From Bacteroidales bacterium (lineage in GTDB: Bacteria > Bacteroidota > Bacteroidia > Bacteroidales > UBA932): a stretch of 61,091 bases of DNA. Positions 1 through 8,170 of this stretch are shown piece by piece (position 1 is the stretch's first letter; each line of letters opens with the position of its first letter). A program made the translations under genes and the position numbers. Under the pieces are notes generated by a model that saw only the letters and a list, made by a program, of their open reading frames with translations, did not search any database and had not been told where the DNA came from. Location: assembly GCA_016293535.1 (NCBI GenBank), contig JAEDEB010000005.1:1-61091 (forward strand), given 5' to 3'.

Positions 1-63
1 CCTACAATCCAACTTCTTTCCGAATCATTTGGAAAATCCATAAGAATATATACGAATATTTCG

Positions 64-71
64 TACCTTTG
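64..71 (+). promoter_or_regulatory. -7 promoter box (TACCTTTG)
   Basis: TACCTTTG matches the Bacteroidota -7 consensus TAnnTTTG exactly and lies 26 bases before the DUF4293 gene start. I see no TTTG -33 box at the expected 19-21 base spacing, so the call rests on one element and on position. Confidence 0.5.
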
Positions 72-96
72 GGATTCTGCATGAATCATAAGAAAT

Positions 97-528
97 ATGT
101 GGCAAAGAATACAGACTCTGTTTCTCGGACTTGCGCTCGCCCTTACGGTGGCGCTTTTCTTCTGCAATGTCAGCACTGTCCTCGGTACGGACGGCGCTCA
201 GCTGAGCATAGCCTATACTGAAAGGCCTTTATATCTCATACTTACAATTATTTGCTGCCTGCTCCTGCTCTGCTGCCTGGTTTCATACAAGCTCAGGCTT
301 CTGCAGTTCAGGATTACTCTTCTTTCCGCTCTCGTACTTCTTGGCTATCAGGGGATACTTGTCTACGACTATTTCGTCCACCGCTCGGAGATGGTTTTTT
401 CGTTCACGGCGGTCTTTCCTCTCATAGCCTCCATCCTATGCTTCATGGCTGCGAGAAAGATTTTCCAGGATGAGATAATGGTGCGCGCTGCCTCCCGGCT
501 TCGCGACACCAGAAAGAAACGCAGGTAA
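97..528 (+). CDS. DUF4293 family integral membrane protein
   Basis: A 143-residue protein of unknown function. It begins MWQRIQTLFL, the typical opening of the DUF4293 family that is nearly confined to Bacteroidota. Four hydrophobic segments are visible, at about residues 5-28, 44-65, 72-92 and 102-120, and a short basic tail ends in RKKRR. The tail and stop codon lie inside a 32-bp tandem repeat, so the last residues may have been reshaped by the duplication. It is a single-gene unit: a -7 box stands upstream and a strong hairpin terminator follows. The family has no assigned reaction; its position in the cytoplasmic membrane follows from the hydrophobic segments. Confidence 0.85.
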   Translation: MWQRIQTLFLGLALALTVALFFCNVSTVLGTDGAQLSIAYTERPLYLILTIICCLLLLCCLVSYKLRLLQFRITLLSALVLLGYQGILVYDYFVHRSEMVFSFTAVFPLIASILCFMAARKIFQDEIMVRAASRLRDTRKKRR

Positions 529-578
529 GGGATAGCGACACCAGAAAGAAACGCAGGTAAGGGATAGCGACACAGAAA
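503..578. repeat. 32-bp tandem repeat across a stop codon
   Basis: Two exact 32-bp units (503-534 and 535-566) are followed by a partial third unit that has lost one C. The first unit contains the last codons and the TAA stop of the DUF4293 gene. The second copy is non-coding. Replication slippage is the simplest origin. Confidence 0.9.
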
Positions 579-616
579 GAAGGCGACCGACAAGTGATTA
601 TCGGTCGCCTTCTTCT
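579..616 (+). terminator. two-way intrinsic terminator
   Basis: A perfect 12-bp stem (579-590 with 601-612) has a 10-base loop and is followed by TTCTT on the plus strand and TTTCT on the minus strand. It lies between the convergent DUF4293 gene and the leftward SusC/SusD operon and probably ends both. Confidence 0.8.
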
Positions 617-674
617 TGGATGGCTGCGACGCCACAGCTAGGCTGCCAGCATCGGCAACGTATGAGGTGTGATA

Positions 675-1754
675 CTAAGGAAGCTTCAGTTCGCGCCGGG
701 TGATGTCGAGGTATGTTTCCCCGTATTCCAGTGTAGGCTCCAGAGCGGTGTCGTAAGTGAAGTCGTTCCAGGAGTTGATGAGAATCACGCTCTGCGAGCC
801 GAGATTCCTTTTGGCCACGTTGCAGAACCTGGTCCAATTCTCCTCGCTCCGATCTATGCTTCTTTCACTGCTGGCAGAAGTGAAATACTCCGGGAAGATG
901 CAAGGAACGAAATCGTTATTCCATTCCTTGGCATAGTTCCTCCAGTTCTCCCAGGCCATATCGGTGAAAGGATAGAAGCAGTACCATCTTTCGTAGTAGT
1001 TGGCAGGAACCCACTTCTTTACATAGTTGCCGTCCAGATGCCTGGCAGTACTCTGATTTGTCTGCGGAGGACACCAGTTGGTGGTATTCTCGCCTATGAT
1101 ATAGAACTCGAGGGAGATATTCTTCATGGCTTCCCGGAAAGCCGGGATGAACTGCTCGTAGTCGATTGTCTCGGAAGCCATTCCGCTCACGATGATTACA
1201 GCTCTGCCGTCCGGCATCCTGTAATACCAGTCCTTGTCGAACAGGGTCGCAGACAAGGACGTGAAATCATCCACCACTTTGTCGAAGTCGCTTCCTTCGC
1301 CGGACAGGGCTTCGATTTTCAGATGCGAGAAATTATAGTTGACGGCAAGCTTGACGTGAACGTCCTCATTCCAGTAATAGTCATAGGCGCTGATGAAGTT
1401 CTGCTCTGTCGTCCCGTTGTTCCACGGAATGACGAAGAAGTCTATTCCCGCCTTGGCTGCCATTTCGAACTGTGCGGTCAGAATGCCGTCCTGGGTGGAA
1501 TTGTATGGAATTATGGTGACGTCTCCGCTCTCCTCGTCGCTTTCCACGCAGAGGACAGGGGTGTATTCCTGTGCTGATTTCCAGTCAGGGGCGGTCTGGA
1601 TTGCATAGAAGGCCCCCAGCTGGGTCTGGGCTTTCAGGGAAGTTTGCGGTATTTCATAGTTCCAGTCGGGTGGAGTGAAATCGTTCTTCTCGCAGGAACA
1701 GATAAGTGCGGCCGCTGCCAGAAGTGGCGCTGCGGCAAATCCGAAAGTCTTCAT
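675..1754 (-). CDS. GH99/WbsX-like glycoside hydrolase lipoprotein
   Basis: A 359-residue predicted lipoprotein with signal peptide and lipobox ending at Cys21 (LICSC). The body fits the GH99-like/WbsX fold: an early GIDFFVIPWNNG segment, and near the C-terminus INSWNDF followed by LEP and YGETYL, which parallels the family pattern of AWNEW, EP and yG..YL. GH99 enzymes are endo-acting alpha-mannosidases or mannanases; WbsX-type relatives occur in polysaccharide clusters. I cannot assign the substrate. I chose the ATG at 1754 because the lipoprotein signal starts there and only one base separates it from the SusD stop. An upstream ATG at 1790 would overlap SusD. It is the last gene of the leftward SusC/SusD unit and is probably anchored at the cell surface or in the periplasm. 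Confidence 0.75.
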   Translation of the reverse strand: MKTFGFAAAPLLAAAALICSCEKNDFTPPDWNYEIPQTSLKAQTQLGAFYAIQTAPDWKSAQEYTPVLCVESDEESGDVTIIPYNSTQDGILTAQFEMAAKAGIDFFVIPWNNGTTEQNFISAYDYYWNEDVHVKLAVNYNFSHLKIEALSGEGSDFDKVVDDFTSLSATLFDKDWYYRMPDGRAVIIVSGMASETIDYEQFIPAFREAMKNISLEFYIIGENTTNWCPPQTNQSTARHLDGNYVKKWVPANYYERWYCFYPFTDMAWENWRNYAKEWNNDFVPCIFPEYFTSASSERSIDRSEENWTRFCNVAKRNLGSQSVILINSWNDFTYDTALEPTLEYGETYLDITRRELKLP

Positions 1755-1755
1755 G

Positions 1756-3477
1756 TTACAGGTACGGTGTTTCATTAGGAATCTTTTCATTTTTCACATT
1801 CGGCAGTGCCCACCACAACTTGACATACATGTCGTTGCCGCTGAATCCGTTTCTCGGCTGCAGATACTCCTGGCAGGCTTTGGCGCATTCGCTGGTATTG
1901 TACTGAACTTCGGAAGTAGGGTACTTCAACCTGTATGGGAGGTATTTGTAGAAGCCTTCGTATCCGGAGAAGCAAGGCTCGAAGAGAAGTTCCTGGGTGC
2001 GGCGCAGAAGTGTCCAGGCATCCACGCCCTGGCCGGGGATTGCGAGCCAGTGCTGCATTATTATCTGATGCCTGAAATCGTTGGTGCCCACGATGGAACT
2101 GCATATCTGGAGCCAGTCCATGAAATCGGCGGATATGTCACGTCCCTCGCCATCCACGGTTTCAGTGGCTGTACCCCAGGCGATGCCCGGAGTCGCGAGA
2201 TATGCCTCTATTCTGGCATCGTCTATTTCCTTTCCGTCCGCAGTGCGGTAGTGTTTCATGGACGAACGTATGCCTTCGTAATAATATTCCTCGGCGCTGC
2301 GCCCGCCTTCGCCCCAACCTTTCAGACGCGCTTCCGCCTTAAGGAAGCAGCACTCCGCGTGGGAGAGGAACACGAACTCGGCGTCGGCCTTGGTGAACCA
2401 GTTGCCGATAGGGGAGTAGTCCTCGCGGGTAAGGCCGGAATGGACATTCTCGCCCGGATATGACAATCCGCTTTCTCCGCCGTATCCGCCGTAGCTTGCA
2501 GTGTCGCCGAAGTATTCGCCGGCGTGTGCGGGAACGGTACCGTCAGCCTCCTTCTGGGCAACTACAGGCTCGGCATAGATTTCCAGACGAGGGTCGTTGT
2601 AAGGCTTCATGTGGTAACATCCGGCCTCTCCGAAGCAAGGCAGGGTACCGATGTTTCTTTTCTTTTCATAGATGGCATAATAGTACAGCGGATTGTAGTC
2701 GCCTCCCTCGGTTGAGATCAGCCCGCCCCATTTGCCGGAAACACTGTCGTAGTCGCTTTCCATCAGCAGGTTCTCCTCCTGGAACAGTTCGTTGACCACG
2801 GCCTGTGCCTTTACGGGGTCACCGTTCGGGGCAGGATTCGAAATTCTCATTGCAAGACGGAGCCTGAGCGTGTTTGCGAACTTAACCCATTTGGTCAAGT
2901 CCGACTTGCCGGAAGCGTCGGCTGCGATATGGTCACTGGAGAAGACATCCCCTTCCGGGTCGATGGACTCGGCCGCCGCCTTGAGGTCGTCGAAAAGCAT
3001 ATAGTAGATGTCCTGTTCCCTGTTGTATGGAATGATGAGGCCTCCGTCCAGCCCGCTCTCGTAAGGAATCGGGCCCCAGATGGCGGTAATCTGGGAAAGC
3101 AGGTAGCATTTCCAGATCCTGGCGATGGCGACGCGGTTTTCGTATCCTTCCTTGCCGGAATAGAGGTTGATGATGTCCTGTGCCGGCATGAGGCTCTTGA
3201 CATAGGCATCCCTCCAGTAGTTTATCAGAACGGACGGTTCCTCGGAGTACCTCTGGAACCTTCCCTGAAAGGCTGCGAACATGCCAGTGTAATTGTACAT
3301 GGCAACGCGGTTGAATTCGCCTCCATAGAAGTTGATGGTTCCCCTCAGCGAAGAGTTCAGAAGCAGCTCCGGAGTAGGAGTGTTCAGTGCATTGGGATTC
3401 TGGTTCATGTCTTCGAAACCCGCAGTGCACGCCGCCAGAAGAGGTACAATCAGCAGAGTCAATATGGTTTTCTTCAT
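1756..3477 (-). CDS. SusD/RagB-family outer-membrane lipoprotein (SusD-like_2 type)
   Basis: A 573-residue nutrient-binding lipoprotein with the lipobox at Cys17 (LLAAC). The region after the signal, FEDMNQNPNALNTPTPELLLNS, is characteristic of the SusD-like_2 group, as are the aromatic-rich TPR-like helices and the late FLKAEARLKGW stretch. SusD proteins sit as a lid over the SusC barrel and capture ligand at the cell surface. The gene starts 8 bases after the SusC stop and runs into the GH99-like gene with a one-base gap, so all three are probably translated from one message. The SusD-like_2 group also occurs in loci for ligands other than glycans, so the substrate is open. Confidence 0.9.
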   Translation of the reverse strand: MKKTILTLLIVPLLAACTAGFEDMNQNPNALNTPTPELLLNSSLRGTINFYGGEFNRVAMYNYTGMFAAFQGRFQRYSEEPSVLINYWRDAYVKSLMPAQDIINLYSGKEGYENRVAIARIWKCYLLSQITAIWGPIPYESGLDGGLIIPYNREQDIYYMLFDDLKAAAESIDPEGDVFSSDHIAADASGKSDLTKWVKFANTLRLRLAMRISNPAPNGDPVKAQAVVNELFQEENLLMESDYDSVSGKWGGLISTEGGDYNPLYYYAIYEKKRNIGTLPCFGEAGCYHMKPYNDPRLEIYAEPVVAQKEADGTVPAHAGEYFGDTASYGGYGGESGLSYPGENVHSGLTREDYSPIGNWFTKADAEFVFLSHAECCFLKAEARLKGWGEGGRSAEEYYYEGIRSSMKHYRTADGKEIDDARIEAYLATPGIAWGTATETVDGEGRDISADFMDWLQICSSIVGTNDFRHQIIMQHWLAIPGQGVDAWTLLRRTQELLFEPCFSGYEGFYKYLPYRLKYPTSEVQYNTSECAKACQEYLQPRNGFSGNDMYVKLWWALPNVKNEKIPNETPYL

Positions 3478-3485
3478 TGCAGTCT

Positions 3486-6400
3486 CTATTTTGTCGTGAT
3501 TTTAATGTCGAATCCGAGCGTACGGATCGGAGGAAGCGACCCGTTTTCTATGCCTCGGCCGTTTCCTGTGGTTGCGGCTGATTCCGGATCGATGCCCTTC
3601 GGCGTATTCTTGTACAAGGTGAAAGGATTCCTGGCAACGAAAGACAGTTTCACCGAAGCGAGAGGAGTCTTTCTGAGAAGCTTGGCAGGGAAGGAGTACC
3701 CGAAGTTAATCTCGCGAACCTTGATGTAACTTGCATCGAAGATTGCAAACTCATTGATGCTGCTTCGGCAGTACTCGTAGCCTGACGGAGTGAAGAGTTT
3801 GTCGAAAGGCTTGTAGCCTATGCAATTGCCCTCTTCGTCATATACCCTCTGGACAACGTTGTCGCCCCATGAGATACCGTGGGTCATCTCGTTGTCGGCC
3901 TCGTTGTAAATTGTCTTCGAGAGGAAGTATCCCAGGCGTCCCTCGTAGTTCTCGGTGGTGCTTCCGTTGGTCATCAGCTTCTTGTAGGTGTTGCTGTACA
4001 TGATGCCTCCAATCTTGAAGTCTATGAGCCAGCCGAGGTTGAAACCCTTATAACTTAACGAGTTGCTCCATCCGAGCGTCCATTTTGGCATCACGGTGCC
4101 GAAGCCCATGTTGTCATCGGTCTCGAAATAGTCGCCGCCATCGTTCATTATCCACTGGCCGGCTTCGTTCTTTACCACGCCGATTCCCCTGATGTAGCCG
4201 AAAGGCTTGCCTACCTCGGCATTCACGGAGCAGTTGGATGCGCTGTAGAGAGTGAGGCTGCTCACGTCATAATCCTCGAGCAGGCTCAGGACCATGGAGT
4301 TGTTCTTGGCAAAGTTGAAGTTCATGCTCCACTGGAAGTCGCGCTTCCTGACGGGGACGAAATTGGCGGTGATTTCTATACCGGCGTTGCGAATTGCGCC
4401 GGCATTGAAATATCTCCTTTCGTAGCCGCTGGCAGGTGTGAGGTAAGCGGAGACAATCTGGTTGTGGGTCACGCTGTTGTAGTATGTGAAGTCGAGCCCG
4501 ATCCTGTCGCGGAAGAACTTGAGTTCGATTCCGGCCTCGTAGGAGGTGGTGATTTCCGGCAGAAGCTTGTCGTTGTTCATGGCGGTGTTCGGGTTGGTGT
4601 ATGGACTGCCGTCGAACTGGCCGCCTATGGACCAGGTCTGGTTTGTTCTGTAAGGGTTGGTGTCGTTTCCGACCATTGCGTAGGAGAAACGCGCCTTTCC
4701 GTACGAGAGTATTTCCTTGGCCTTGGTTCCGAGAAGTTCGGAGAAGAGGAAGCTCACGCCCACGGAAGGATATGCAAAGGAGCAGTTGTCGAGGGGAAGG
4801 GTGCTGGACCAGTCATTCCTGATTGTTCCCTCCAGGAAGAGCATATCCCAGAATCCCAGAGAGATGTTTCCGTATATGGAATTGGTCCTCCTCTTGTAGA
4901 TATTCTGCTGAGGGGTGATCTTCTCCAGAGAGTTGGAGATGTGGATAAAATCCTTTTCCACCAGTCCTATCACCTCCTGAGTGCGCTTGTCGTCCTTTCG
5001 GATGTTCATGGAAGTTCCTATCATCGTGTTGATGCTGAAGAAGTTCCATTTCTCGTTCCAGACAGCGCTGCCCTCGAAGGTCATACTCTTGAAGTTGTCT
5101 GTGAATTCCGAAACCTTGCCGTTGGGGTCATACATTCCGCCAAGGTTCTGGAAGGTCGTTCCTGTCCACCAGAAGGCGTCGAGTCCGGCTCTGCCAAGAA
5201 GTTTGACGTTCTTCGGAAGCTTTATTGTAAGGTTCATTGAACCAGTAAGACGGTCGCGCGTGTCGGTGGTAGGGTTCTCGTTGATAATCCAGTACGGATT
5301 GGAGGAATTCCTGTTCGTGGCGCTCTCGTTTCCGAATTCGTCCTTGTAGTGCCTGAGTTCGTCCAGGGAAGTGGAGCGGGCCATGTGGACATATGTATTT
5401 ACAGGGTTGCGGTTGTTTGCATTGCTGTACTGCCTGTTCTTGACATCGTCTATGACATAGCTCACCCTCGTGGAGAGTTCGAGCCAGTTTGTGAAGCGGT
5501 TGAAGATGTTGATGCCGAAGGTATGCTTCTTCTGAACGTTCAGTTTCTCCACTATGCTGTTGCCGTAGTAGTTGGTGTAGCTCAGACGGACGTTGTTGTC
5601 CCTGGTTCCTCCTTCGACGGTTATGTTGTTGGTTTCGAGCACAGCTGTCCTGTAGAAGTCTTTCACGTTGTCAGGCTGAGGGCTGTAAGGGCGTTCGGTG
5701 CCGTCGATGGCGATGTAAGGCTGGCCGAGCATCATCGGTCCCCAGCTCCTGTAGCGGCCTCCGGTGATAGGGTTCGGCAGTTCCATGATGTTCTTGGTCT
5801 GTATGCTAAGGTCCATGCCGACACCGAAGGTGTTCTGGTATTCCGGGTATTCCGCAATCTGCTGGAAAGTAGTGTTGTTTCCGTAGGATACCTTGATCTT
5901 CTGGTTGCCGTCTGACCTTTTCGTAGTAATCATTATCACTCCGTTGGCGGCGCGCGATCCATAGAGCGCCGTTGCGTTCGGACCCTTGAGGACCTGTATG
6001 TCGGCGATGTCGTCAGGATTGATGTCGCCCATCGCGTTACCGAAGTCGATGCCGCCGCTTTCACCTCCTACGGCCCCGTTCTCCATGATTACTCCGTCCA
6101 CGACGAATATGGCGTTGTTGTCGCCCGTTGCGGATGCATAACCTCGGATCACGATACCGGATGAACCTGTATTCGTCCCGGCGGAAGCAATCTGGAGTCC
6201 GGCGACACGGCCCTGAAGTGCGGATATGAAGTCCGTGGTCCTGTTCTCGGAAAGGGATGTGGCATCGACTCCCTGGTGTGAATAGTTCAGCACCTTCTCT
6301 TTCCTGTCCATGCCGAGGGCCGTCACGACGGACTTCTCTATCATCTCGCTTGTCGGCTCGAGCATTATCTCGATTCTCGTCCTGCTGTCTATGGGCTGTG

Positions 6401-6668
6401 CCACGGCTGCGTAGCCAAGGAAGGACGCCTGGATTACTGTTTCTGTCTTCGGGTTTATCTTCAGAGTGAATTCACCCTTGGCATCTGTGGTGGTTCCGGA
6501 GATGAAACTGCCGGTCTGACCTTTTGTCAATATGGTCGCTCCTGCAATCGGGCTGCCGTCGGAAGCGTCGCGGATGATGCCGGTAATGTCGGTTTTTCCG
6601 CTATTCTGTGCCGATGAGGCAAGCGTTGCGAGCAGGACGGCCGCAACAGTCTGTATCAATCGTTTCAT
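3486..6668 (-). CDS. SusC/RagA-family TonB-linked outer-membrane transporter
   Basis: A 1060-residue SusC-type receptor. In order it has a signal peptide ending near ASSAQN, a carboxypeptidase-regulatory-like domain at about 25-110 (DITGIIRDASDGSPIAGATI), a plug at about 115-255 with the VLKGPNATALYGSRAANGV motif, and a 22-strand-type barrel ending in an aromatic-rich strand. It imports ligand captured by the SusD partner, powered by TonB-ExbBD. The plug domain reads SVVTALGMDRKEKVLNYSHQ, typical of the subgroup paired with SusD-like_2 lipoproteins. It starts 9 bases downstream of the phosphoesterase stop, which makes the phosphoesterase the first gene of the operon. Confidence 0.95.
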   Translation of the reverse strand: MKRLIQTVAAVLLATLASSAQNSGKTDITGIIRDASDGSPIAGATILTKGQTGSFISGTTTDAKGEFTLKINPKTETVIQASFLGYAAVAQPIDSRTRIEIMLEPTSEMIEKSVVTALGMDRKEKVLNYSHQGVDATSLSENRTTDFISALQGRVAGLQIASAGTNTGSSGIVIRGYASATGDNNAIFVVDGVIMENGAVGGESGGIDFGNAMGDINPDDIADIQVLKGPNATALYGSRAANGVIMITTKRSDGNQKIKVSYGNNTTFQQIAEYPEYQNTFGVGMDLSIQTKNIMELPNPITGGRYRSWGPMMLGQPYIAIDGTERPYSPQPDNVKDFYRTAVLETNNITVEGGTRDNNVRLSYTNYYGNSIVEKLNVQKKHTFGINIFNRFTNWLELSTRVSYVIDDVKNRQYSNANNRNPVNTYVHMARSTSLDELRHYKDEFGNESATNRNSSNPYWIINENPTTDTRDRLTGSMNLTIKLPKNVKLLGRAGLDAFWWTGTTFQNLGGMYDPNGKVSEFTDNFKSMTFEGSAVWNEKWNFFSINTMIGTSMNIRKDDKRTQEVIGLVEKDFIHISNSLEKITPQQNIYKRRTNSIYGNISLGFWDMLFLEGTIRNDWSSTLPLDNCSFAYPSVGVSFLFSELLGTKAKEILSYGKARFSYAMVGNDTNPYRTNQTWSIGGQFDGSPYTNPNTAMNNDKLLPEITTSYEAGIELKFFRDRIGLDFTYYNSVTHNQIVSAYLTPASGYERRYFNAGAIRNAGIEITANFVPVRKRDFQWSMNFNFAKNNSMVLSLLEDYDVSSLTLYSASNCSVNAEVGKPFGYIRGIGVVKNEAGQWIMNDGGDYFETDDNMGFGTVMPKWTLGWSNSLSYKGFNLGWLIDFKIGGIMYSNTYKKLMTNGSTTENYEGRLGYFLSKTIYNEADNEMTHGISWGDNVVQRVYDEEGNCIGYKPFDKLFTPSGYEYCRSSINEFAIFDASYIKVREINFGYSFPAKLLRKTPLASVKLSFVARNPFTLYKNTPKGIDPESAATTGNGRGIENGSLPPIRTLGFDIKITTK

Positions 6669-6677
6669 GGGGGCGTA

Positions 6678-7883
6678 TTATTTGCCGTTGAGAAGTTCGC
6701 TGAGGTCAACGCTGTCGTATGGCGTATCGGAGAATGCGGAATAGTAGGTCATGGTGACCTTGCCCTTCTTGCCGTCGATGTTGATGACTCCGTAGCCGGC
6801 AAGGTCGCTGAGTTTGTAGTAGTCCACGAATTCCGCCTCCTTTCTGAGGACCTCCCTGCGCCACTCGGCGTTGTCAGGATTGAAATCCGGTTTCCAGTCC
6901 ACGAGGTACTCGCCGTACTGTTTCAGCCCGAGTTCGTATCCCGGGGTGCTCTTGCGCTTGAGATTGGTGACGCTTGCTGCCATTACCTGCACGACAGGAC
7001 CGGATTCGGTGTTCCTGCGAAGGACGGAATAGCGGTGGAGATGTCCGCAGAGTATTATGGCCTTGTTCGCCGCTATGACGTTGAGGAGCTCCTCCCTCTT
7101 TTCGCTGTCATTCTTGAGGAAGAACCAGCAGCGTTCTGATACGGGTACTATAGGCTCATGCATGATGACGAACTTGTACTTGGCATCGCTGCCCTCGAAG
7201 GCATCCTTGGCGAACTTTACCTGGTCGACCTTGTTGTTCCAGGAGTCCAAGGCTACGAAGAGGCAGTCTCCGTTCCTGTAGACATAGTTGCCTTCATTCA
7301 CATTCTGGCATCCGGTCTGTTCCTTTATGAAAGGCACGTAATACTTCCCGAATGCGTCCCTGGCGTCCTGCTTGTATGCTCCGACTCCTGTGATGTCGTG
7401 GTTACCCTTGGCAAGCACCCATGGAACACCCATTTTCGTGTCTCTGAGCACCTTGGTGACGTTCTCCGCCATAAGGTCGGCAGCTCCTTCATAATTGGCA
7501 AGGCCCTCGGAGATGTCTCCGAGCTGTACAATGCACTTCACCTCCGGAACGGTATTCTTCACCACCTGCTTCAACTGCGCTATCTGGTCGTTCCAGTTGG
7601 CTTCGGTGACTGGAGCATAGGTCTTGGTTATCTGCCTGTGGTCTCCGGCCTTTTCAGCGAGCATAGCATCAAGGTCATAGAACTTGGTGTCGCAGTAGTG
7701 CATATCACCAAGAAAGATGAAACTCATCGAGCTGTTCTTCTTCTTAGGAGCTGCGGGTGCCGCTTCGGAAGTGCCGGTTTCGTTGTTTTCATTCAGGGCG
7801 GCAACAGTCTTGGCGCATCCTGAACCTGGATTCGCCGTAAAGAGACAGAAAAGGGCCGCAACGGACAAAATATGCTTCTTCAT
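6678..7883 (-). CDS. calcineurin-like metallophosphoesterase, secreted
   Basis: A 401-residue protein with the full metallophosphoesterase signature: GDMHY (D-x-H), GDISE, GNHD, a single His in IMHEP, and GHLHRY. These residues bind two metal ions and hydrolyse phosphoester bonds. An N-terminal signal of about 24 residues is followed by a linker rich in Ala, Pro and Lys. I chose the ATG at 7883 because the signal begins there; an in-frame ATG at 7931 would add 16 unlikely residues and lies too close to the promoter. It heads the unit with SusC, SusD and a GH99-like protein, so it probably acts in the periplasm or at the surface on a phosphorylated ligand. Whether that ligand is a phosphoglycan, nucleic acid or a free phosphoester cannot be told from sequence. 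Confidence 0.88.
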   Translation of the reverse strand: MKKHILSVAALFCLFTANPGSGCAKTVAALNENNETGTSEAAPAAPKKKNSSMSFIFLGDMHYCDTKFYDLDAMLAEKAGDHRQITKTYAPVTEANWNDQIAQLKQVVKNTVPEVKCIVQLGDISEGLANYEGAADLMAENVTKVLRDTKMGVPWVLAKGNHDITGVGAYKQDARDAFGKYYVPFIKEQTGCQNVNEGNYVYRNGDCLFVALDSWNNKVDQVKFAKDAFEGSDAKYKFVIMHEPIVPVSERCWFFLKNDSEKREELLNVIAANKAIILCGHLHRYSVLRRNTESGPVVQVMAASVTNLKRKSTPGYELGLKQYGEYLVDWKPDFNPDNAEWRREVLRKEAEFVDYYKLSDLAGYGVINIDGKKGKVTMTYYSAFSDTPYDSVDLSELLNGK

Positions 7884-7931
7884 TGTAAATCGAAATAATG
7901 GTTGAATGTTTTCGACAAGAGAGAAATGCAT

Positions 7932-7948
7932 CCGTCCGATTCTTTGAC
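7932..7948. repeat. 17-bp direct repeat, copy 1, in a divergent promoter region
   Basis: CCGTCCGATTCTTTGAC occurs here and again, identical and in the same orientation, at 8123-8139. The two copies bracket the divergent promoters of the phosphoesterase/SusCD unit and of the DUF5689-like lipoprotein, one in each 5' leader. Confidence 0.85.
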
Positions 7949-7953
7949 GAGCC

Positions 7954-7961
7954 CAAATTTA
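7954..7961 (-). promoter_or_regulatory. -7 promoter box (TAAATTTG) for the leftward SusCD unit
   Basis: On the minus strand TAAATTTG is an exact match to TAnnTTTG. Transcription would start near 7947, giving a leader of about 60 bases before the phosphoesterase ATG at 7883. No clear TTTG -33 box is present. Confidence 0.6.
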
Positions 7962-8089
7962 TAAACCTGATGTTAACCCGATATTAATGTTCATATTAAC
8001 CAACGGTTTTGTAGTGGAATTTTAACAATTAGCTTCGATTTTCACCGACTTTTTACAGTTTTTCCGTACCGTGATTCGAATTTATTCCT

Positions 8090-8097
8090 TACTTTAG
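8090..8097 (+). promoter_or_regulatory. probable -7 box (TACTTTAG) for the rightward lipoprotein
   Basis: TACTTTAG matches five of the six fixed positions of TAnnTTTG and lies 73 bases before the ATG at 8171. T-rich tracts at 8049-8064 precede it, but there is no clean -33 box. Confidence 0.4.
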
Positions 8098-8122
8098 CAG
8101 CAAGACTGAGACATTTGGAATC

Positions 8123-8139
8123 CCGTCCGATTCTTTGAC
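8123..8139. repeat. 17-bp direct repeat, copy 2
   Basis: Exact second copy of the 7932-7948 element, 191 bp away and 32 bases before the ATG of the DUF5689-like lipoprotein. It may be an operator shared by the two divergent units or a trace of duplication. Confidence 0.85.
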
Positions 8140-8170
8140 AGGAACAAACAGAATAATTCATGTTCAAGGG

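Noticed and set aside
669..1577. A 302-codon open frame opposite the GH99-like gene, and similar long antisense frames elsewhere (for example 34146-35642 and 42121-43380)
   Set aside because: They mirror well-supported genes on the other strand, have no family features, and arise from the codon use of the real genes.
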